The position numbers and the translations under genes are program-made. The notes under the pieces are model-generated. The model was not told the DNA's origin, ran no database searches, and was given only the letters and a program-made list of their open reading frames with translations. From Acidimicrobiaceae bacterium (GTDB lineage Bacteria; Actinomycetota; Acidimicrobiia; Acidimicrobiales; Aldehydirespiratoraceae): DNA of 42,066 nt. Below are positions 25,074 through 32,421 of this stretch, piece by piece (the first letter of the stretch is position 1; every line of letters begins with the position of its first letter). The stretch covers positions 1 through 42,066 of the forward strand of contig VXWX01000022.1 in NCBI GenBank assembly GCA_009835735.1, read 5' to 3'.

Positions 25074-25113
25074 AGAGAGGGGGTGACCGGCGGCCGCCGG
25101 CCGCCCCCTCTCT
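25074..25113 (-). terminator. Strong hairpin just after the binding-protein stop
   Basis: AGAGAGGGGG (25074-25083) and CCCCCTCTCT (25104-25113) pair perfectly, with the palindrome CCGGCGGCCGCCGG inside the loop extending the structure. It starts 12 bases after the stop of the binding-protein gene. There is no U-run, so partial termination or 3'-end protection is more likely than full termination, since the transporter genes beyond have no visible promoter. Confidence 0.65.
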
Positions 25114-25125
25114 CGTGTCAGTTGA

Positions 25126-26181
25126 CTAGCGGGTGCCCTGCTGTACCAGAGCCTTGACGACGGAGGCGTTCGCGGTGTCCACGAAGCCTGGGCCCGTGAG
25201 AATGGGCAGACCGCCGCCGGCGGTGTTCTGGTTGGTGGCCTGCAGGTACATGAGGACCACTGGCAGGTAGCCCTGCAGGTACTGCTGCTGGTCGACGGTG
25301 AAGGCCACGTCGCCGGCCTCGATGGCGTCGATGAGGTCGCCGGAGAGGTCGAAGCCGCCGATCACCAGTTCGCGTCCGGCCTGCTCGCCCGCGGCCAGAG
25401 CCCGCAGTGGCAGGTTCGGGCCGACGCCGAGGACGCCGTCGATGGACGGATCGGCCTGGAGGATGGCCGCGATGCTGTTCTGCTGCTCGTCGGGATTGGC
25501 GTCGAGGCCGACGAACTCAGAGGTCACGTCGCCGTTGAACGTCTCGGCCAGGCCCTCGCAGCGCTCCTCGAGCGCCACGTTGGACTGCTCCTGGCGGGCG
25601 CACAGCACGTGGGTGGCGCCCAGCGCGTTGAAGCGCTCGCCTGCGCCGTTGCCAGCCACGACCTCGGTCTGGCCGACGTGGGTGACGGCGCCGAGGTCCT
25701 TGTAGTTGTTCACGCCCGAGTTGAGCGTGTACAGCGGGATGCCGGCTGCCACGACGCCGGCGGCGGCGTCGCTCACGCCGGCCGGGTCTGCCAGCGAGAT
25801 GGCGATACCCGAGGAGCCCGACGCCACTGCGGCCTCGATCTCCTGGGCCTGGGCCAGGGCGTCGTTGTTGGAGCCGAAGTACACGACGTCGCAGCCGATG
25901 GCGGCTGCGGCATCAGCGACGGCCACCTCGACCACGGACCAGAACACGCCGGAGTCACCATGGGTGATCACGTGGAACGTGTGGTCGCAGCCCTGCGTCT
26001 CGACGACGTCGTCGGCAGCCGCAGTGGTCGCCGGGGCCTCATCATCAGCCGGGGCAGCCGTTTCGGCGGGCGCCTCATCGGCCGGCGCGGCCGGCTCAGC
26101 GGCGTCATCGTCGTCACCGCACGATGCGGCCACGAGCGTGATGGCGAGCACCACGGCAAGCAGCTTCAATAGTCTTGACAT
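25126..26181 (-). CDS. Periplasmic-binding-type lipoprotein for sugar/cyclitol uptake
   Basis: 351 residues. Residues 1-21 are a lipoprotein signal with lipobox VAASC (Cys21), followed by an acidic Ala/Pro/Glu/Thr-rich linker to about residue 62. The mature domain is of the Peripla_BP_4 (ribose/inositol-binding) type: HVITHGDSGVFWSVVEVA, SGSSGIAISLADPAGVSDA, GIPLYTLNSGVNNY, GVLGVGPNLPLRALAAGEQAG, DLIDAIEAGDVAFTVDQQQYLQGY. It would be anchored outside the membrane and deliver ligand to the 22594 permease. A GGAGG lying in the last codons of iolE, about 11 bases before the ATG, serves as the ribosome site, so translation is linked to iolE. Confidence 0.93.
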   Translation of the reverse strand: MSRLLKLLAVVLAITLVAASCGDDDDAAEPAAPADEAPAETAAPADDEAPATTAAADDVVETQGCDHTFHVITHGDSGVFWSVVEVAVADAAAAIGCDVVYFGSNNDALAQAQEIEAAVASGSSGIAISLADPAGVSDAAAGVVAAGIPLYTLNSGVNNYKDLGAVTHVGQTEVVAGNGAGERFNALGATHVLCARQEQSNVALEERCEGLAETFNGDVTSEFVGLDANPDEQQNSIAAILQADPSIDGVLGVGPNLPLRALAAGEQAGRELVIGGFDLSGDLIDAIEAGDVAFTVDQQQYLQGYLPVVLMYLQATNQNTAGGGLPILTGPGFVDTANASVVKALVQQGTR

Positions 26182-26187
26182 TGTTGT

Positions 26188-27138
26188 TTATCCCTCCGGG
26201 AATCGGTGGTTGTTGTGCATTGCTCCGCTGCCCGCGCGGGCGGGCACCAGACCTCGCAGGAAGTCGAGGCTCAGATCAGCGTTGCGTCTGAGCCAGGCCA
26301 CCGCGGCGAGGTCTCCCTCCGCGATGGCGGCATCCTGCTCCAGGACGTACCAGAGGTCCCGTCCTGACTCTTCGAGACGAGCGACGATCTCGGTGATCGC
26401 CACCTCTCCTCGACCTAGGGGCGGGAACAGGCCGCGCTGCACGGCCTGCATGAGCGTCAACTCCCCCGCCGTCAAACGCGCTCCGAGGGCGGGATCCAAG
26501 TCCTTGAGGTGGACGAGGCCCACGCGGTGCGCGTAGCGATCCAGCAATTGCAATACGTCGGTCCCGCCCAGCGTGAGGTGGGCGGTGTCCAGCACGAGCG
26601 AGACCTCGGATCCCTCCAGGACCCGAGCGAGTTCGGCGTCGGTCTCGACTACGGAGCCGAAGTGCGAGTGGTAGACCTGCGTCAGGCCGTGCGAGTCGAC
26701 CAATGCGTCGATCTCGGCCAGAGAGTCGCACAGCACGGCCCACTGGTGATCGGTGAGCGGCTGATGTCGCCAGTGGTCCGGGTGACTCACGGCGCAGGTC
26801 ACGAAGAACTTGCCGCCGGCGCCGCCGATGAGCTCGGCCCAGCGGTGCACGGCGGCCTTCGTTTCGGCGGCGCGGCCCGGGTCGTGCAGGACCAGAGGCA
26901 CGAACCCGCCCAGCAGGCGCAGGCCGTGGCGGTCGAGCGTCGAGCGAAGCTCCGCCGCTTCGGTGGGGAGATAGCCGAAGGAGCCCAGTTCGGTGTGGGT
27001 GAAGCCCGCCGCCGCCATCTCAGCCAGTACCCGGTCGACGGGAAGCTGGTATCCCCAGCCCGGCACTTCGCACACGCCCCAGCTGATCGGGGCGGTCGCC
27101 ACCCGGTCGAGCAGCGCGGTGCCTACAGCAGCCGTCAT
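26188..27138 (-). CDS. iolE: Inosose dehydratase (xylose-isomerase-like TIM barrel)
   Basis: Dehydrates 2-keto-myo-inositol to the diketo intermediate that IolD opens. 316 residues. The N-terminal ATAPISWGVCEVPGWGYQL is the IolE-type opening strand. Metal and substrate residues are seen in TQVYHSHFGSVVET, SLVLDTAHLTLGG, VGLVHLKDLDP and WYVLEQDAAI, the usual Glu/Asp/His set of the sugar-phosphate isomerase/epimerase fold. ATG 27138 matches the expected N-terminus but has no Shine-Dalgarno; an in-frame GTG at 27216 would add 26 residues rich in Arg. It is the first gene after the LacI-operator promoter and its stop lies 6 bases before the binding-protein start. Confidence 0.88.
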   Translation of the reverse strand: MTAAVGTALLDRVATAPISWGVCEVPGWGYQLPVDRVLAEMAAAGFTHTELGSFGYLPTEAAELRSTLDRHGLRLLGGFVPLVLHDPGRAAETKAAVHRWAELIGGAGGKFFVTCAVSHPDHWRHQPLTDHQWAVLCDSLAEIDALVDSHGLTQVYHSHFGSVVETDAELARVLEGSEVSLVLDTAHLTLGGTDVLQLLDRYAHRVGLVHLKDLDPALGARLTAGELTLMQAVQRGLFPPLGRGEVAITEIVARLEESGRDLWYVLEQDAAIAEGDLAAVAWLRRNADLSLDFLRGLVPARAGSGAMHNNHRFPEG

Positions 27139-27222
27139 GGCGTGGGCGCGGCGGGCCCGCGTGCTGTCCCGGGCCCAGCGTCTCCCGTCGGCATGTTCCG
27201 TATTAACCCCCGCCACGCCTGA

Positions 27223-27236
27223 TTAGAGCGCTCTAC
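27223..27236. promoter_or_regulatory. LacI-type operator O2
   Basis: TTAGAGCGCTCTAC, a near-perfect palindrome with the central GCGC common to LacI/GalR-family sites. It lies 20 bases from the second site, about two helical turns, so dimers would bind on the same face of the DNA. It sits in the predicted 5' leader of the inositol operon. Confidence 0.8.
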
Positions 27237-27242
27237 TTTGGA

Positions 27243-27256
27243 TTAGAGCGCTCTAA
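27243..27256. promoter_or_regulatory. LacI-type operator O1
   Basis: TTAGAGCGCTCTAA, a perfect 14-base palindrome. It directly follows the predicted -10 of the inositol operon and covers the expected transcription start, so bound repressor would block initiation. The divergent lacI-type gene starts 50 bases away and is probably regulated by the same site. Confidence 0.85.
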
Positions 27257-27257
27257 T

Positions 27258-27286
27258 GGTCTATCGTGCCCCGCGTGACATGTCAA
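27258..27286 (-). promoter_or_regulatory. Predicted promoter of the inositol catabolism operon
   Basis: On the minus strand TTGACA (27281-27286) is followed after 17 bases by TAGACC (27258-27263). The -35 is consensus and the -10 weak. The start site would fall inside operator O1. No other equally good promoter was noticed within the following 17 kb of same-strand genes. Confidence 0.55.
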
Positions 27287-27305
27287 GCCGTAGGTCGGAG
27301 TTGAC

Positions 27306-28349
27306 ATGAACCGCCCGACCATGGAGGACGTCGCCGAACGGGCGAAGGTGTCGCGCGCCCTGGTGTCGCTGGTCATGAACAACTCGCCGCAGGTCTCCGA
27401 CGAGAAGCGGCGCGCCGTGCTGCGAGCCGCACGCGAGCTCGGCTACCGGCCCAACCTGGTGGCCCGCAACCTGGCCCAGCAGCGCACCCACACCATCGGG
27501 GTGCTCGTCGACGATTTCCGCAACCCGTTCTTCGGCGAGGTCGTCGACGGGATCGAGGCGGAGGCCGCCGAACACGGCCTCAGAGTGCTGATCCTCAACG
27601 GCCATCGCGATACCTGGCGCGAGCTCGACGCGATCGAGACCTTCCTTCAACTGCGGGTGGAGGGAATGGCCCTGGTGGGCGCACGCCTCGCCGACGATGA
27701 CATGGCTCGGATAGGCACGGCGACGCCGTGCGTGATGGTGGCCAGCGGAACTGTCCATCCCGGTACCGACACGGTGGGAACGGACGACCGCCGGGGGGCG
27801 GAGCTAGCCGTTGAGCACTTGGCCGCGCTGGGCCACACCCGCATCGTCCATATGGACGGCGGGAGCAACGCGTCCGCCGCGGAGCGCAGTGCGGGCTACG
27901 AGTCGGGCATGCGGGCCGTAGGCATCGGCGAGCTCATCGACATCCGGCCTGCGGGCGACGACGAGGCCGACGCGCTAGCCGTCATCGACGCGCTGCTAGC
28001 GGAGGAAGACCCGCCCACCGCCATCTTCGCCTTCAACGATCTGCTCGCTGCCGGAGCGCTCAACCGTCTGGCCGACGCGGGCATGGCAGTGCCCGGTGAC
28101 GTGTCGCTCGTCGGCTTCGACAACACCTTCATCTCCGCCCTGCGCCACCTGTCGCTCACCACCATCAACCAGCCGAAGCTGGCCATGGGCCGCCTGGCGG
28201 TCGGCACGCTGCTCCAGCGCCTCTCCGACGGCTCCGGCGAGCCGATCCGCCACATGCTGGAGCCCGAACTGGTAGTACGGGGCACCACCGGACCGCCTTC
28301 AAGCGGGTCGCCTCATCCCGGCGGACCATCCGGCCCACACCGGACCTGA
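27306..28349 (+). CDS. LacI-family transcriptional regulator of the inositol operon
   Basis: 347 residues. The N-terminal helix-turn-helix and hinge are TMEDVAERAKVSRALVSLVMN and YRPNLVARNLAQQRTHTIGV. The effector domain has the periplasmic-binding fold (VLVDDFRNPFFGEVVDGIEAEA, FAFNDLLAAGALNRL, VSLVGFDNTFISALRHLSLTTINQP). The ATG has GGAG 7 bases upstream. It is divergent from the iolE-led operon and faces two matching palindromes, so it is very probably the repressor, released by inositol or a catabolite (inference). The C-terminus is Pro/Gly/Ser-rich beyond the usual end. A small unknown gene follows after 2 bases. Confidence 0.93.
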   Translation: MNRPTMEDVAERAKVSRALVSLVMNNSPQVSDEKRRAVLRAARELGYRPNLVARNLAQQRTHTIGVLVDDFRNPFFGEVVDGIEAEAAEHGLRVLILNGHRDTWRELDAIETFLQLRVEGMALVGARLADDDMARIGTATPCVMVASGTVHPGTDTVGTDDRRGAELAVEHLAALGHTRIVHMDGGSNASAAERSAGYESGMRAVGIGELIDIRPAGDDEADALAVIDALLAEEDPPTAIFAFNDLLAAGALNRLADAGMAVPGDVSLVGFDNTFISALRHLSLTTINQPKLAMGRLAVGTLLQRLSDGSGEPIRHMLEPELVVRGTTGPPSSGSPHPGGPSGPHRT

Positions 28350-28351
28350 CC

Positions 28352-28957
28352 GTGCTCGACCACGTATTCACCGACGCCATAGGCGCTCTGCGAGATGCCT
28401 TCGAGGACGCGCTGCTGGAGCGGCAGGTGGGCGAGGAGCGGTTCCAGACCGACGTGCTGGCGGGCGACATCGCCTGGGAGAACTCGTATGCCCTGCCCGG
28501 GGAGGGGCAACCACCGAAAGTGTGCGCCGACGTCAGCTGCGTGTGGCCCACATGGTCGCAGGCGGCCTACCTGAGCTGGTACGCAGGCGAGAGCCACGCC
28601 GAGCCGCCCCGCATCGAGATCAAGATCCTGCTGCGGGCCCAGTGCCTGGCCGAGGCGCCCGAGCCTGCGATGGTCCTGGATGTCCTGCCCCCCACCAGCC
28701 CAGACATCGGCAGCGAGCGGCTCACGAGAGGCGGGCCGAGGGTGGAATCGCTGTACGCCGACGACCTCGACGACGCCGACGCGACCGAGTACGCCATCGA
28801 CGTCAGCTACGAGGGTGCCTACGAGCTCGACGAGGCAGGCCTGTCCGACGGTGCGGAGCTGGACAAGCACTTCACCGCGCTAGGCGGCTGGATCGCCTCG
28901 ATGCTGGTACGCCTGGGCGACCTCAAGCTGCGCTACAAGCCGGTCTTCGGGGACTGA
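28352..28957 (+). CDS. Conserved-looking acidic protein of unknown function
   Basis: 201 residues, no family recognised. Strongly acidic overall, with many Glu and Asp residues and several Trp (IAWENSYALPGEG, CVWPTWSQAAYLSWY, LGGWIASMLVRLGDL). No signal peptide or membrane segment is visible. Third-position GC is as high as in the neighbours and the frame is clean to a TGA, which supports a real gene. It begins with GTG 2 bases after the lacI stop, so both are on one transcript, but nothing in the sequence ties it to inositol. It converges with the crotonase gene 6 bases away. Confidence 0.7.
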   Translation: MLDHVFTDAIGALRDAFEDALLERQVGEERFQTDVLAGDIAWENSYALPGEGQPPKVCADVSCVWPTWSQAAYLSWYAGESHAEPPRIEIKILLRAQCLAEAPEPAMVLDVLPPTSPDIGSERLTRGGPRVESLYADDLDDADATEYAIDVSYEGAYELDEAGLSDGAELDKHFTALGGWIASMLVRLGDLKLRYKPVFGD

Positions 28958-28963
28958 GCCCGA

Positions 28964-29803
28964 TCACAGCCCGCGGCGGACCTCGCCAAGGTCGTCGTAG
29001 GCGGGCGTGCGACCCTCGGAGTTGGCCCTGAACGACTCCTCGAGGTCTTGCGGGTGGAACATTCCCGACTGCCACAGGGCGATGTGACGAAGCGAGTCCT
29101 CGACGGTGTGGTCCCGGCTGTAGTTGATGGCCTCCTTGGTGCCGTGAATCGCCAGCGGCGACTTCGAGGCGATCTCGGAGGCGGTCTCCATCACCGCGTC
29201 CATCATCGACTCCTGGTCGTCGAACACCTCGTTGACCAGTCCGAGCTGGCGGGCCCGCTCGGCAGGCATCCGCCGTCCCGTGTACGCGTACTCGCGGGCC
29301 ACTCCCGACGGGATCAGCTTGGGCAGGCGCTGCAGGGTCCCCACATCGGCCGTCATCCCGATGTTGATCTCGTGGATCGAGAACCAGGCGTCGGCGGTTG
29401 CGTAGCGGCAGTCGGCCGCGGTCACCAGATCCACGCCGCCGCCCACGCAGGCGCCCTGGATGGCGGCCAGCACCGGCATCCGGGCCTCCTCCAGAACGGT
29501 GAACGACCGCTGCAGGTGAAGCAAGCTCAGGCGCACGTTCGCCCGGCGCCTCCCGATCTCGCTCGACTCGCTCTCGAGGCTGGCGTCGTCGCCGAATACG
29601 GAGAGGTCCATCCCCGCGCAGAAGTGGCGCCCCTGCGCCGACAGCACTATCACCCGCGCCCTTCCGGAGTCCGAGATCTCGTCCACGATGGCCGGCAACT
29701 CTGACCAGAACTCCGGAATCATCGTGTTCAGCTTCTCGCCGCGGCTCAACTGCACGTGCGCGACGCCCCCGGACTCGTCCACGTCGAAACACTTGTAGCC
29801 CAT
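28964..29803 (-). CDS. Crotonase-family protein, delta3,5-delta2,4-dienoyl-CoA isomerase-like
   Basis: 279 residues. The oxyanion-hole strands are RHFCAGMDLSVFG and IQGACVGGGVDLVTAADCRYA. The segment SIHEINIGMTADVGTLQRLPKLI closely follows the peroxisomal/mitochondrial ECH1 pattern, including the Glu (HEINIG) and Asp (TADVG) that carry out isomerisation in that enzyme, so I favour dienoyl-CoA isomerase over a simple hydratase. It would help degrade unsaturated fatty acids with odd-numbered double bonds. It follows a TetR regulator gene on the same strand after 28 bases, probably co-transcribed with it. Confidence 0.88.
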   Translation of the reverse strand: MGYKCFDVDESGGVAHVQLSRGEKLNTMIPEFWSELPAIVDEISDSGRARVIVLSAQGRHFCAGMDLSVFGDDASLESESSEIGRRRANVRLSLLHLQRSFTVLEEARMPVLAAIQGACVGGGVDLVTAADCRYATADAWFSIHEINIGMTADVGTLQRLPKLIPSGVAREYAYTGRRMPAERARQLGLVNEVFDDQESMMDAVMETASEIASKSPLAIHGTKEAINYSRDHTVEDSLRHIALWQSGMFHPQDLEESFRANSEGRTPAYDDLGEVRRGL

Positions 29804-29831
29804 TCCGGCAGCGTACCGGTGGAGAGAACGG

Positions 29832-30449
29832 CTAGTTCGCGGCGGACTGCGGGCTCGCGGCTTCCAGCAGCCTCGAGATCAGCGCATCCCACTCCTCGCC
29901 GGGAACATGGCGCTCCTCGGGCTGCGAGGAGATGACCAGATGCATGCCGAGGCTGATGGCCTGGTACAGGGCGACGATGGCGTTCGTGCTCAGATCGGGG
30001 TCGATGGATCCCTCGGCCTTTCCCCTCGAGACGATGGCGCCCAGCTTCGTAGCCTCCTCCTTCATCGAGTGGGCGACGGCGGCCCGGAAGCTGTCATCGC
30101 GCCGCGCGCTCACGCAGGCTTCGAGCATCACGTCGCGAGCGACGACGTCATCGTTAGAGATGAGATCCGCGCCCACGGCTGAGAGCGCCTCACGGGCAGG
30201 AACCTCGTCGTTGACCGGTGGAAGGTGCATGCACTTCGGAACGATGTAGCGCACCGCGGCGACGATGAGATCGCGCTTGCCGGGCCAGCGCGAGTAGATC
30301 GCGCCAGTGGTCAAGCCGGCACGCCGGGCGATCTGAGCGACCCTGGTCGCCTCGAACCCGTGCTCCGCGAACGCGGAGACGGCTGCTGCCAGCAGGCGCT
30401 CCGTCGTGTCCTGCGCCCGGCTTGAGCCGTCGTCTGAGCCAGGATCCAT
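29832..30449 (-). CDS. TetR-family transcriptional regulator
   Basis: 205 residues. The N-terminal domain is RLLAAAVSAFAEHGFEATRVAQIARRAGLTTGAIYSRWPGKRDLIVAAV (helices 1-4, with the TTGAIYSRWPGKRDL recognition region), followed by an all-helical ligand domain. The frame is open to 30542, but the upstream part is AT-rich promoter DNA, so ATG 30449 is preferred. A palindrome, AATAACCGTTATT, lies 19 bases before this start, suggesting autoregulation. The neighbouring crotonase downstream suggests an acyl-CoA effector (inference). Confidence 0.88.
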   Translation of the reverse strand: MDPGSDDGSSRAQDTTERLLAAAVSAFAEHGFEATRVAQIARRAGLTTGAIYSRWPGKRDLIVAAVRYIVPKCMHLPPVNDEVPAREALSAVGADLISNDDVVARDVMLEACVSARRDDSFRAAVAHSMKEEATKLGAIVSRGKAEGSIDPDLSTNAIVALYQAISLGMHLVISSQPEERHVPGEEWDALISRLLEAASPQSAAN

Positions 30450-30467
30450 CTCTGATCCAGACCGAAT

Positions 30468-30480
30468 AATAACCGTTATT
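30468..30480. promoter_or_regulatory. TetR-type operator palindrome
   Basis: AATAACCGTTATT is a perfect inverted repeat about a central C/G, in an AT-rich island that contrasts with the surrounding GC-rich DNA. It lies downstream of a good -10 (TATACA on the minus strand, about 30482-30487) and upstream of the TetR start, so occupancy would block transcription. Confidence 0.65.
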
Positions 30481-30481
30481 G

Positions 30482-30487
30482 TATAGA
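30482..30487 (-). promoter_or_regulatory. -10 element of the TetR/crotonase unit
   Basis: TATACA on the minus strand. TTATAG lies 17 bases upstream as a poor -35, and TAGACA with a 14-base spacer is an alternative. The AT richness of this 80-base gap supports a promoter here. Confidence 0.45.
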
Positions 30488-30563
30488 AAGGGCTGTCATT
30501 GTCTATAAGTGTATTACCTGCTGTGGTCGAAACCCACGGCACGCGTCGAGCCGGGACGCGGGG

Positions 30564-31556
30564 CTAGGCGAGCCCAGCCGAGGCCGCTAGTTGTGACAGC
30601 GCCACCTTGGGTCGTGCGCCGACATGGCTGATGACCTCGGCCGCGGCCAGGTTGCCCAATCCTGCGCAACGGATCAGAGGCGCGCCCCGGCTGAGGCCCC
30701 ACAAGAAGCCCGCGGCGTACAGGTCACCGGCCCCGGTGGCGTCGACCACGGCCGGGATCTCGGCCGCCGGCACCGTCGCCGACTCCGAGCCCTGGACCGC
30801 CACGGAGCCGCGGGCCCCGCGGGTGACCGCGACCGTCTTGGCCATCGCGGCCGTGCGCCGGAGGGCGGAGTCGAAGTCGTCGGCCGGATGCAGGGCGCAC
30901 ACCTCCGCCTCGTTAGCGAACACCACGTCGACGCGGTCCTCGATCAGGTCGAGCCACTCGTCGCGGTGCCGCTCCACGCAGTACGAGTCGCTCAGCGCTA
31001 GCGCCACCGTCCTGCCCGCCGAGGCTGCGGCCGCCATGGCCACCCGGATGGCGTCCTTGGCCACCTGCACGTCCCAGAGGTAGCCCTCGCAATAGGTGAT
31101 GCCGGCCGATGCCACAAGATCGGTGTCCACGTCGGGAGGTCCGAGCAGCGCGGCCGTGCCCAGATAGGTGTTCATCGTGCGCTCCGCATCCGGGGTTACC
31201 TGAACCAGGCAGCGGGCGGTCGCAGGCCCGTCGGGTGCCGGCGGCACGCCGAAGGAGACTCCGGTCGCCCGGATGTCGTGGATGAACACCTCGCCGAGCT
31301 GGTCATCGCGCACCTTGCCGATGAAGGCCGCCCGGCCGCCGAAGGAGGCCACCCCGGCCATGGTGTTGGCCGCCGATCCGCCGGAGGCGGCGACTCCCGG
31401 CGGCATGGCGTCGTACAACTCGGCCGACCTCTCGGCGCTGACCAGTGTCATAGCCCCCTTCACTAAGTCGTGGTCGCCGATGAACGAGTCGCCCACGGAG
31501 GCGATCACGTCCACGATGGCGTTGCCGACGCCCACCACATCGAGCACTGGATCCAA
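30564..31556 (-). CDS. Adenosine-kinase-like PfkB carbohydrate kinase
   Basis: 330 residues of the ribokinase superfamily. N-terminal VVGVGNAIVDVIA, substrate-lid region ASGGSAANTMAGVASFGGRAAFIGKV, VDVVFANEAEVCAL, and the catalytic DATGAGDLYAAGFLWGL are present. The GGSAANT plus NAIVD pattern is that of the proteins usually annotated as adenosine kinase; sugar kinases of the same fold are an alternative. TTG 31556 is chosen as start because GGGAGG lies 4-9 bases upstream. It would complement adenosine deaminase at 2655 in adenosine salvage. It is 52 bases beyond the ABC-2 permease gene stop. Confidence 0.82.
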   Translation of the reverse strand: MDPVLDVVGVGNAIVDVIASVGDSFIGDHDLVKGAMTLVSAERSAELYDAMPPGVAASGGSAANTMAGVASFGGRAAFIGKVRDDQLGEVFIHDIRATGVSFGVPPAPDGPATARCLVQVTPDAERTMNTYLGTAALLGPPDVDTDLVASAGITYCEGYLWDVQVAKDAIRVAMAAAASAGRTVALALSDSYCVERHRDEWLDLIEDRVDVVFANEAEVCALHPADDFDSALRRTAAMAKTVAVTRGARGSVAVQGSESATVPAAEIPAVVDATGAGDLYAAGFLWGLSRGAPLIRCAGLGNLAAAEVISHVGARPKVALSQLAASAGLA

Positions 31557-31608
31557 GAGTCCTCCCTGTCGGCCCAAGACAGTAGGCGCGAGGGGCGGGG
31601 GTGGGCCT

Positions 31609-32421
31609 CTAGCCGGTGGCCACGCGGCGGGCCAACGAGCGGAAAGCCATCACGAAGGTAACGAGGGCGAGCCCGCCGATGGCCGCTGATGCCTTGCCTA
31701 TGGCGGCGGCCTGCCAGCCGCCGGAGAGCAGCGACCGCATGCCCTCGAGCAGGTATGTGACCGGGTTCCAGGCGGCCACGGTCTGCATCCATCCAGTCAT
31801 CAGCTCGCGTGGCAGGTACGCGGGCGTCAGGAAGGCGAACGGGAAGAAGATCAGGAACGACGAGTTGACCGCGGCGGGGTTCCCGGTGCGCAGGGCCACC
31901 GTGTACGGGAATCCCGTGAACGCCAGACTCCACGCCACCGCCAACCCCAGGAAGAGCAGGATCCCGAGCAACCCGGTCTCGAAGCGCACGCCCGCGACGA
32001 AGCCCATGGCGACCACGACGAGCGACAGCGCCAGCGCCAGAACGATGTCGGCGACCATCATGCCGAGCAGCAGGGTCGTGCGCCGGACCGGAGTGACGAG
32101 CATGCGATCGAGGTAGCCCGTCTGGATGTCGATGACCAGCACCGACGCCCGGGAGATGCCCGTAACCGCGAAGATGATGGCGACCGGTATCTGAAACGCC
32201 CGGTAGTCGATGCCCGGTGAGCGCTCCACGAACGACTCCAGCGCTCCGATGTTGACGATGAAGAAGAACGTCGGGATGATCAGCGCCGGGGCCATGGCCT
32301 CGGGCTCTCGCAGCAGGCTGCGCACGGAGCGGCGAGCCACCGTGGCGATGTCGGTGACGATCCCCACCGGGCGGACCATTCCGCCACCGGCCGCTACGGC
32401 CGCGCCGGCCTGGGTCCTCAC
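31609..32421 (-). CDS. ABC-2 type transporter permease (DrrB-like)
   Basis: 270 residues with six predicted membrane segments, including APALIIPTFFFIVNIGAL, VAIIFAVTGISRASVLVI, MMVADIVLALALSLVVVAMGF, LLGILLFLGLAVAWSLAFTGF and FLIFFPFAFLTPAYLP, followed by the ABC-2 signature area MTGWMQTVAAWNPVTYLLEGMR. It pairs with the ATPase whose stop it overlaps (GTGA). Together they form a two-gene exporter of the daunorubicin-resistance type; substrate unknown. Confidence 0.9.
   Translation of the reverse strand: MRTQAGAAVAAGGGMVRPVGIVTDIATVARRSVRSLLREPEAMAPALIIPTFFFIVNIGALESFVERSPGIDYRAFQIPVAIIFAVTGISRASVLVIDIQTGYLDRMLVTPVRRTTLLLGMMVADIVLALALSLVVVAMGFVAGVRFETGLLGILLFLGLAVAWSLAFTGFPYTVALRTGNPAAVNSSFLIFFPFAFLTPAYLPRELMTGWMQTVAAWNPVTYLLEGMRSLLSGGWQAAAIGKASAAIGGLALVTFVMAFRSLARRVATG

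Noticed and set aside
25074..25113. Full operon terminator
   Set aside because: No U-tract follows either hairpin and the permease/ATPase genes beyond have no visible promoter, so complete termination is unlikely.
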